Shown here: one piece after another, positions 7,365-12,700 of the stretch | Numbering within the stretch: position 1 is the first letter of the stretch | How the letters are laid out: every line of letters begins with the position of its first letter | Assembly: GCA_025354065.1 (NCBI GenBank) | Contig: JANXNM010000625.1 | Coordinates: 1 to 13,579, forward strand | DNA length: 13,579 nt | Source of the DNA: Synechococcales cyanobacterium 340R_concoct_173_sub | GTDB taxonomy: Bacteria; Cyanobacteriota; Cyanobacteriia; Leptolyngbyales; Leptolyngbyaceae | Direction: 5' to 3' | Position numbers and translations under genes: made by a program | The notes under the pieces: generated by a model | What the model saw: the letters and a program-made list of their open reading frames with translations, nothing else | Databases searched by the model: none | Told to the model about the DNA's origin: nothing

Positions 7365-7644
7365 GAGTGGGGATGAAACTTGAGGTGAAATAAATTATTT
7401 TTTAATGAAATCTGTAATAAATACAAAGAAACACTACTATAGTTCGACTCAATGCATTCATATATGCCGTATAGTGATACGTAATAAGAGTTCAAAATAC
7501 AGAATTAATTAACAAGTTGTATAGCGCGAGTGCTGGCTCGACATTTGGGTAGTCTCCCGCTACAAGATTGGGGACATGCCCTCTACTCGAAACGCACAAT
7601 GCGCTGAAAAATCAAAGTATTGCATTTGCAGGACAGTCATTACT

Positions 7645-8034
7645 ATGGATTACCTTTATTACCTTGCGAATGCCAGCTTAACCCTGAGGATTGTAGAGTT
7701 TCTACATGCTGGCACTCAATTACCCCTAGGCTTCATGACCGTGATTCATCGTCTTGATGGATGGGTTGTTCGCGTGAAGTTTGCATGCCCAGTTGATGCT
7801 CAACAAGATGGAGACTTTAGGTCTTTTCTAAATGAGCTTGGCATTCCTTATGATCCTAATATCCGCGTCAAGATGGCCCTTTGGGGATTAGAAAACGGTC
7901 AAAGTCCCGTGGAAGTGATGCAACAATATCAAATTGCGGTTGTTTCCCATGGTCGTCCCGATCGGATTGAGATTGAAGCCTTCCGTGAGCAATTTGTTCA
8001 AGGGTTGGGCTACTGTCCTGAAACGTTAGCCTAG
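7645..8034 (+). CDS. Conserved-looking hypothetical protein, 129 aa
   Basis: Soluble protein without signal peptide, membrane helix or motif that I recognise. From ATG 7645 it reads MDYLYYLANASLTL, then a mixed alpha/beta middle (FMTVIHRLDGWVVRVKFACP) and an acidic-amphipathic C-terminal half (LENGQSPVEVMQQYQ, RIEIEAFREQF). Normal codon composition, CGATCG sites and a reasonable fold pattern argue for a real gene. The frame opens earlier at ATG 7576, adding 23 cysteine-containing residues (CAEKSKYCIC). I prefer 7645 because the start at 7576 has GGGG only two bases away and the extra segment looks untypical. AGGAC 11 bases upstream of 7645 is only a moderate binding site. It faces yraN tail to tail. 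Function unknown. Confidence 0.75.
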   Translation: MDYLYYLANASLTLRIVEFLHAGTQLPLGFMTVIHRLDGWVVRVKFACPVDAQQDGDFRSFLNELGIPYDPNIRVKMALWGLENGQSPVEVMQQYQIAVVSHGRPDRIEIEAFREQFVQGLGYCPETLA

Positions 8035-8093
8035 ATTTATTTTTTGCTGGGCTTGGGTCACCGATCGATCGAACGGCGAGATTTTATAGATTT

Positions 8094-8543
8094 TTACCTC
8101 ATCGGTTGATCAAAAGCATGTATTAAGTAATTAATCAATATGAACTCATGTTTTTCAAACGTCCGGGTGAAACCACTTGGGCTTTTAGCGTTGGAATAGT
8201 GGGCGGGTTGGCGCTGGATGGGTTGGCACTGCACTAGAGCAATATCGAAGCGACAGTTCCGATCGTGATGTTTTGGGTGTTTTACTAAAAATAGTTGGGC
8301 CGTTTTCCAAAGCTTAATTTGCTTGCTGCGAGTGACGGCCAACACGCCATCTTGATCAATGTTGTGGGGCGATCGGGTCTTGACTTCAATGAATATTAAA
8401 TCACCGCTTCTGTTGAGTGCGATGATGTCAATCTCGCCTAGTACGCAATGCCAGCGCTGGGTCAGAACTTGGCCTCCTTTGGTGGGAATCCATTGCGCGA
8501 TTAGATCTTCGCCTGATCGTCCGAGTTCGTCTGTTGCAGGCAT
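8094..8543 (-). CDS. YraN family (UPF0102) nuclease-fold protein
   Basis: A 149-aa protein of the YraN/UPF0102 family, which has the restriction-endonuclease/Holliday-junction-resolvase fold. Its cellular role is not settled. Family landmarks are GRSGEDLIAQW (8-18), GEIDIIA (36-42) and FIEVKTR (51-57), giving the D-x-E-x-K type metal site from D39, E53 and K55. Then come TRSKQIKLWKTAQLFL and CRFDIALV. The last 40 residues extend past the fold core and end LINYLIHAF, as in other cyanobacterial members. The start ATG 8543 is followed by the expected short lead to GRSGE; no strong Shine-Dalgarno is visible. It is divergent from the pentapeptide gene with only 47 bp between starts, so their promoters must overlap. 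Confidence 0.92.
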   Translation of the reverse strand: MPATDELGRSGEDLIAQWIPTKGGQVLTQRWHCVLGEIDIIALNRSGDLIFIEVKTRSPHNIDQDGVLAVTRSKQIKLWKTAQLFLVKHPKHHDRNCRFDIALVQCQPIQRQPAHYSNAKSPSGFTRTFEKHEFILINYLIHAFDQPMR

Positions 8544-8590
8544 GATGGTAAATTTAGGATTAATTTTGTCTTTAAGAGTGGTTAGTGATC

Positions 8591-9115
8591 ATGGTTAGAA
8601 CGCACATTCTGGATTATTGCCGTCAACAAATCCGTTGTCTGTTTCAAGTTGTCATGACGATCGTAATTGTGGCGACAGGACTGGTTTGGGGGAATGCCAC
8701 AGCTATTGCGGATGATTACACAAAAGATGTGCTGATTCGGGTGGATATGTCCGGCAAAGATCTGAGGGATTCTCAGTTTAACCATACCAATTTGCGAGAG
8801 TCGAATCTAAGCCATACCAACCTTCGTGCCGTAAATTTATTCGCTGCAAATTTGGAGTTCGTTAATTTATCGGGTGCTGATTTGAGTTTTGCGACCTTAG
8901 AAAGTGCGCGGATCACCGATGCTAATTTAAGCAATGCCAATTTAGAAGGTGCATATACCTCCAATGCAAAATTCGATCGGTCCAACATCGAGGGCGCGGA
9001 CTTTACGGACGTAGACATGCGAGAGGATATGCGTAAAGATCTATGTAAGGTTGCATCTGGAGTAAATTCTAAGACAGGTCGCGCAACTCGGGAAACACTG
9101 TTTTGTGATTACTAA
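8591..9115 (+). CDS. Secreted/lumenal pentapeptide-repeat protein
   Basis: A 174-aa protein with an N-terminal signal peptide (basic start, hydrophobic VVMTIVIVATGLVWG, likely cleavage after ATAIA). Then come about 18 tandem pentapeptide units of the A(N/D)LXX type (for example NLRES, NLSHT, NLRAV, NLFAA, NLEFV, NLSGA, DLSFA). These form a right-handed quadrilateral beta helix. The tail holds two cysteines, in DLCKVASG and LFCDY, around a TGRATRETL segment, a pattern of lumenal pentapeptide proteins such as plant TL17/TL15. A disulfide capping the helix is likely. Export into the thylakoid lumen or periplasm is inferred. ATG 8591 and GTG 8585 are both in frame; GTG has AAGAG six bases upstream, so either start is possible. 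It converges on the aspartic protease gene, 12 bp away. Confidence 0.88.
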   Translation: MVRTHILDYCRQQIRCLFQVVMTIVIVATGLVWGNATAIADDYTKDVLIRVDMSGKDLRDSQFNHTNLRESNLSHTNLRAVNLFAANLEFVNLSGADLSFATLESARITDANLSNANLEGAYTSNAKFDRSNIEGADFTDVDMREDMRKDLCKVASGVNSKTGRATRETLFCDY

Positions 9116-9127
9116 ATTTTACGATTG

Positions 9128-9973
9128 CTAGCGTTTTTTTGTCTGGTCGCTCTTGCATTGAGAGAATTCCACAATTTTCTGGTCGCGTTTTATATTGATG
9201 TTGCAGTCTCCAAAAAAGTCGTGGCCCAAAAGTGCCTCGGTCCCAATTGCAACGGGCAATCCTTCAACCGAATTGTCGCCGATCCTAATAGAGTCAACAT
9301 AGCCCACCTGAAACTCGACTTCTCCGCCGGGTGTCTGGGCAGGCACCGATCGCACCGCCTTAACCTGGAGTATTTTAGACATTGATTCCGTGATCATTGT
9401 ATTGCTGGCTCCCGTATCAACCATCATCTCAAAGCTGACGGAACCATTAAACATCACATCAATGATAGGGATATTGTTGCGATAGGACTTAATGGTTGCT
9501 TGGTAGTTGACTCCGACCATTTCTATCGGCTTTGAGCTAGGTTGGGCCGGGACTATCCTTTGAGTCGGGGTAAGGTTCTCTTGGTCACTGGATTGCACTT
9601 GAAATTCTTTAAGTTTTGCCTTCGATCGCGCTACACCTTCTTCTAGTAGCACCAAATCCTTGAGCGCTGTTGTTCGGTTGAGATCATGCTCTGGAATTTT
9701 TTGCATTAAATTTACCGCCGTTTGCCACTGAATCACCACCGCCTGCCAGTCTTCGACAGATTTTGCCTGTTGGCCCAGTTGGGTGGCGGTTTGGGCGGTA
9801 GCGATCGCGGTTTGATAAAGGGGACTGGTGGCGATCGCCGTGGATTGGATGGGCATGGGCGGCAGGCTGGGCAGGGGAGGCTCGATCGTCTGGGACGGGG
9901 GCGCGATCGTTTGGCATCCGGTCCCGGCCAACATAAAAGTAAGCAAAGTAAGCGCTACGATCGGGAGGCGCAT
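9128..9973 (-). CDS. Retropepsin-like aspartic protease with signal/lipoprotein-like N-terminus
   Basis: From ATG 9973 this is a 281-aa envelope protein. Residues 1-20 form a signal sequence ending LAGTGC; the cysteine at 20 suggests a lipoprotein, but the residues before it do not give a standard lipobox (-3 is G rather than L/V/I). A Pro-rich linker (24-42) and a helical region of about 80 residues (TPR-like or coiled) lead to a retropepsin domain. There the single catalytic motif is DTGAS (176-180), with the later LLGHDFFGD typical of TIGR02281/gag-type bacterial proteases, which work as dimers. Substrate unknown. The frame opens further upstream at 10072 and 10027; I prefer 9973 because the hydrophobic stretch follows directly. 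No Shine-Dalgarno is visible for any of them. Confidence 0.85.
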   Translation of the reverse strand: MRLPIVALTLLTFMLAGTGCQTIAPPSQTIEPPLPSLPPMPIQSTAIATSPLYQTAIATAQTATQLGQQAKSVEDWQAVVIQWQTAVNLMQKIPEHDLNRTTALKDLVLLEEGVARSKAKLKEFQVQSSDQENLTPTQRIVPAQPSSKPIEMVGVNYQATIKSYRNNIPIIDVMFNGSVSFEMMVDTGASNTMITESMSKILQVKAVRSVPAQTPGGEVEFQVGYVDSIRIGDNSVEGLPVAIGTEALLGHDFFGDCNINIKRDQKIVEFSQCKSDQTKKR

Positions 9974-10136
9974 AGAATAACGACGACGCGTAGAATTGGA
10001 GTGAATAGGTAAGATCTGAAACGTCATGGAAGCAGAAAAATAGTAACTGGAAATCGAAATTGAATTCGACAATCCTGACTTGAGTGAATCACGTCTATGC
10101 CATAATGTTTCGGATTTGCTTATTTTTGATTATTTC

Positions 10137-10167
10137 TTTTGTTCAGTCCCCTCTTTTTGTTCAGTCC
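10137..10167 (+). repeat. Two 13-bp direct repeats upstream of carA
   Basis: TTTTGTTCAGTCC occurs at 10137-10149 and again at 10155-10167, an 18-bp period, ending 21 bp before the carA start. Pairs of direct repeats this close to a start codon can be operator half-sites or act in the leader RNA. No regulator is known to me for this word. Confidence 0.6.
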
Positions 10168-10188
10168 GTTCATTGCAGGTAATTACTA

Positions 10189-11346
10189 ATGGTCTCCCTT
10201 TCTTCCACCCAGCCTGCGCTTTTAGTGTTGGCCGATGGTACGGCCTACCCAGGATTTTCCTTTGGTGCATTGGGGACAACGATCGGTGAGGTGGTCTTTA
10301 ATACGGGAATGACAGGCTACCAAGAAGTGCTGACGGACCCGAGCTACAGCGGTCAAATGGTCACATTTACCTACCCAGAACTGGGAAATACAGGGGTCAA
10401 TGGTGATGATGAAGAGTCCGATCGGCCCCATGTCAGAGGCGTGATTGCGAGAAATATTTGTCAGCGTCCGAGCAATTGGCGATCATCTCAATCCTTGCCA
10501 GAGTATCTGACACAGCATAATGTTATTGGGATTTACGGGATTGATACCCGATCGCTCACCCGAAAATTACGATCGTCCGGGGCAATGAATGGAGCGATTT
10601 CTACAGAAATTTTGGATCCAGCGGATTTGGTTCTACAGGTCCAAGCCGCACCCAGTATGGCCGGACTTAATCTCGTCAAAGCTGTGACCACGAATCGAAC
10701 TTATGAATGGACCGAACAGACTGAAGCGCTGTGGGAATTTAGTGACGGCATCGCGAAATCTACGGTAAATCCCCCAGAATATACCGTGGTAGCCCTCGAC
10801 TTCGGGATCAAGCGCAACATTCTGAAGCGACTGGCGAGTTATGGCTGCCGTGTAATTGTGGTGCCTGCGGATACGTCCGCCGAAGAAATTTTGAGCCATA
10901 ATCCCGACGGTATTTTCCTTTCTAATGGTCCGGGCGACCCGGCTGCTGTCATTGAAGGCATCACCACAACCCGATCGCTCTTAGACTCTGGTAAGCCTAT
11001 CTTTGGGATTTGTATGGGCCATCAGGTGCTGGGTTTAGCCCTTGGCGCGGAGACTTTTAAGCTAAAATTTGGGCATCGAGGTCTTAATCATCCAGCCGGC
11101 CTAACTAAAAAAATCGAAATCACCAGTCAAAATCATGGCTTTGCTATCGAACCAGATAGCTTGGCTCTCGATCGTCTGGAAATTACTCATTTAAACCTAA
11201 ACGATCAAACCGTGGCGGGCTTTAAACACAAGACTTTGCCGATATTCTCTGTGCAATATCATCCTGAAGCAAGTCCCGGTCCCCACGATGCAGATTATCT
11301 CTTTGAACAATTTGTCGCCACATTTAGGAAAAACGGTATATACTAG
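10189..11346 (+). CDS. carA: Carbamoyl-phosphate synthase small (glutaminase) subunit
   Basis: Cytosolic glutaminase subunit that releases ammonia from glutamine for the large subunit CarB, feeding pyrimidine and arginine synthesis. The 385-aa protein is full length. The N-terminal CarA domain has [36 protein letters not shown] and [10 protein letters not shown] (116-125). The class I amidotransferase domain has FLSNGPGDP (243-251), the nucleophile C275 in GICMGHQ, NHGFAI, and the H358/E360 pair in [13 protein letters not shown]. Start ATG 10189 follows AGGT. A weak promoter candidate is CATAAT (10101-10106) with TTGAGT 15 bp upstream. carB is not in the window. The STAS gene starts 53 bp after the stop, so the two may share a transcript. 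Confidence 0.96.
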   Translation: MVSLSSTQPALLVLADGTAYPGFSFGALGTTIGEVVFNTGMTGYQEVLTDPSYSGQMVTFTYPELGNTGVNGDDEESDRPHVRGVIARNICQRPSNWRSSQSLPEYLTQHNVIGIYGIDTRSLTRKLRSSGAMNGAISTEILDPADLVLQVQAAPSMAGLNLVKAVTTNRTYEWTEQTEALWEFSDGIAKSTVNPPEYTVVALDFGIKRNILKRLASYGCRVIVVPADTSAEEILSHNPDGIFLSNGPGDPAAVIEGITTTRSLLDSGKPIFGICMGHQVLGLALGAETFKLKFGHRGLNHPAGLTKKIEITSQNHGFAIEPDSLALDRLEITHLNLNDQTVAGFKHKTLPIFSVQYHPEASPGPHDADYLFEQFVATFRKNGIY

Positions 11347-11393
11347 CTCGTCCGATTAATAGATATCGAGTTGTAAGACATCGAGCTAGGAGG
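11343..11393 (+). promoter_or_regulatory. Hairpin touching the STAS gene ribosome binding site
   Basis: CTAGCTCG (11343-11350, covering the carA stop codon) and CGAGCTAG (11382-11389) form a perfect eight-pair stem around a 31-nt loop. The right arm includes the first two bases of AGGAGG (11388-11393), the STAS gene Shine-Dalgarno. It could couple or limit translation of that gene, or mark the carA transcript end. Confidence 0.5.
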
Positions 11394-11399
11394 CGCGCT

Positions 11400-11768
11400 A
11401 TTCCTGAGCAACTGACCTTGACCGTTAGCCTAAGAGGCACACGTGAAGTCAAGGATAATTACCAAATCTTTCGCCTTGCCGGATTACTCGACGCATTTTC
11501 TGAAGCAATCTTCCGTAAGGTTGTGGCCAAGTGCGTTGACGACAGCTTTAAGAATGTCATTTTAGATCTTTCACAGATTGACCTGATGGATAGCTCTGGT
11601 TTAGGGGCGATCGTTCAGATTTCTAAGAAGGTAACTTCCTCGGAAGGCCGTCTTCAGATTGTGACGAATGCGCGTGTGACCCAAACGCTGAAGTTGGTGA
11701 AGCTTGACAAAGTGTTCTCCCTTCATCCCGATTTGGTGAGCGCTATTGCAGCTTTTAAGTCGGCTTAA
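11400..11768 (+). CDS. STAS domain protein, anti-anti-sigma factor type, apparent ATT start
   Basis: A 122-aa protein made of one STAS domain, the family of SpoIIAA/RsbV anti-anti-sigma factors. The order is VSLRGTREVKDNYQIFRLAG, LLDAFSE, VILDLSQIDLMDSSGLGAIV (the phosphorylatable serine of D-S-S-G-L-G, about residues 64-69) and IVTNARVTQTLKLV. Partners would be an anti-sigma kinase of the RsbW type, not seen here. No ATG or GTG precedes the domain. AGGAGG (11388-11393) lies six bases before an ATT at 11400, which gives PEQLTLTVSLRG, the usual N-terminal length as I recall it from cyanobacterial homologues. The next permitted start, TTG 11418, is 24 bases from the Shine-Dalgarno and would cut into the first strand. 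I therefore take ATT as the start, with 11418 as the alternative. Confidence 0.9.
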   Translation: MPEQLTLTVSLRGTREVKDNYQIFRLAGLLDAFSEAIFRKVVAKCVDDSFKNVILDLSQIDLMDSSGLGAIVQISKKVTSSEGRLQIVTNARVTQTLKLVKLDKVFSLHPDLVSAIAAFKSA

Positions 11769-11804
11769 CGTTTTTTCTTCGGAAATTGCACTCAATCGGT
11801 TGCT

Positions 11805-11846
11805 TTAGAGCATTTGATTTAGAGCATCTGACTTAGACCATTGTAT
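11805..11846 (+). repeat. Three tandem 14-bp repeats
   Basis: TTTAGAGCATTTGA (11805-11818), TTTAGAGCATCTGA (11819-11832) and the more diverged CTTAGACCATTGTA (11833-11846). They lie in the 173-bp gap between the STAS gene and mrnC, and no coding frame uses them. Confidence 0.65.
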
Positions 11847-11864
11847 TTATGATTGATTTCGTGC

Positions 11865-11929
11865 TACTCAGATTAATCAGGCAAGCTACTTATTGGGACT
11901 TGTCTAGAGGACTCTGGGTAGTTTTTTTG
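11865..11929 (+). terminator. Candidate terminator upstream of mrnC
   Basis: CTACTCAGA (11865-11873) pairs with TCTGGGTAG (11914-11922) over nine positions with one G-U pair, followed at once by seven Ts (11923-11929). The 40-nt loop is unusually long, so the call is tentative. It would end the carA/STAS transcript 12 bp before mrnC, whose own promoter would then have to lie inside this element. Confidence 0.4.
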
Positions 11930-11941
11930 TGATTATATTTT

Positions 11942-12364
11942 GTGATTAACTCTGTTTCCAGCCGATCGGCTCCCCTGCAATCGTCTTTATCATTGGCCGA
12001 CGTTCAGCGCATTTCCCCAAGTGCTCTAGCATATTTAGGCGATGCCGTCTATGAGCTATATGTGCGACAGTTGCTCATCTTTCCGCCTCAACGAATTCAG
12101 TCTTACCATCAACAGGTTGTGTCTTGGGTTCGGGCAGAGTCCCAGGCTAAAACCCTCGATCGGTTATTGGTGCATCTGAGTGAGCCTGAGTTGGCCATTG
12201 TAAAACGTGGTCGTAATGCTGCTCCCCAACGGTTAAAACGGGTTGATCCCGAAATCTATCAAAAAGCAACCGCCTTGGAAACCTTGGTTGGCTACTTACA
12301 TTTGACTGACAGCGATCGGTTGATGATGCTTTTACAGACTATTACCCAAGATTTAGAGCCTTAG
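11942..12364 (+). CDS. mrnC: Mini-ribonuclease III
   Basis: Compact RNase III relative lacking the double-stranded RNA-binding domain; in Bacillus subtilis it matures the ends of 23S rRNA as a dimer. The 140-aa protein has the single RNase III-like domain: SPSALAYLGDAVYELYVR (25-42, with catalytic D34), AESQAK (65-70), VKRGRNA (87-93) and KATALETLVGYLHL (108-121, with E113). Length fits the family. The start is a GTG at 11942; another in-frame GTG at 11930 would overlap the T-run, and neither has a Shine-Dalgarno. In many bacteria mrnC is followed by rlmB, the 23S rRNA 2'-O-methyltransferase gene, which supports the interpretation of the gene that follows here after 336 bp. Confidence 0.93.
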   Translation: MINSVSSRSAPLQSSLSLADVQRISPSALAYLGDAVYELYVRQLLIFPPQRIQSYHQQVVSWVRAESQAKTLDRLLVHLSEPELAIVKRGRNAAPQRLKRVDPEIYQKATALETLVGYLHLTDSDRLMMLLQTITQDLEP

Positions 12365-12393
12365 TAGAGTTTCGAGATCGATCGGAATTTACG

Positions 12394-12470
12394 GATTTTA
12401 AAATCTTCTAAACGTTTAATCTTGATTTTAATCTCTTGTTGTTTTAATCTCTTGTTGTTTTTAATCTCTT
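12394..12470 (+). repeat. Palindrome and three T-rich direct repeats after mrnC
   Basis: The first part of the 336-bp gap 12365-12700 holds no credible gene. It contains a perfect 12-bp palindrome, GATTTTAAAATC (12394-12405), and then three copies of TTTTAATCTCTT at 12426, 12442 and 12459, the first two continuing with GTTG (16-bp period). The rest of the gap holds the promoter-like and hairpin sequences listed next. Confidence 0.6.
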
Positions 12471-12556
12471 AAGTTGCGATTAGTTGAACTTTGTCCCCTA
12501 AGGGTTTAGTGTGATAGACCGCGTTCATGAATGATGAATAGCGTTGACCTAAAATT

Positions 12557-12626
12557 TTGTCACGATCACGGCCTAGAGTTTATAACCTCTGAGTTCTGAT
12601 GCACAAAATCTCAGGGGTTCAGAACT
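12557..12626 (+). promoter_or_regulatory. Candidate promoter and alternative hairpins in the leader of the repeat-protein gene
   Basis: TTGTCA (12557-12562), 18 bp, TATAAC (12581-12586) resembles a sigma-70 promoter. Two stems overlap just after it: CCTCTGAG (12586-12593) with CTCAGGGG (12610-12617, one G-U), and AGTTCTGA (12592-12599) with TCAGAACT (12619-12626, perfect). Their left arms share two bases, so they compete or form a pseudoknot-like order. If transcription starts about seven bases after TATAAC, only the second stem would be in the RNA. That would leave a leader of about 110 nt. Confidence 0.45.
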
Positions 12627-12700
12627 GGTTTTTAGGCCGATTTTGAAATTGTTTTTTGTTTTGTTCTCTTCAGTTTCCCTGTTGGTAGGGTGGTTTTCTT

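Noticed and set aside
7404..7511. 35-codon plus-strand frame between queA and the 129-aa gene
   Set aside because: AT-rich, no ribosome binding site and a composition unlike a protein (runs of Lys, Ile, Arg, Tyr). Treated as part of the divergent control region.
7530..7575. Short stem CGAG-N6-CTCG resembling a tRNA or small RNA arm
   Set aside because: Only four pairs, with no acceptor stem, anticodon arm or CCA context around it.
7576..7644. N-terminal extension of the 129-aa protein from ATG 7576
   Set aside because: GGGG is only two bases before that ATG and the added residues (with CAEKSKYCIC) look like translated non-coding sequence. Kept as an alternative only.
8773..9018. 81-codon minus-strand frame inside the pentapeptide gene
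   Set aside because: An antisense shadow created by the repeated 15-bp pentapeptide codon pattern; the plus frame has a signal peptide and known repeats.
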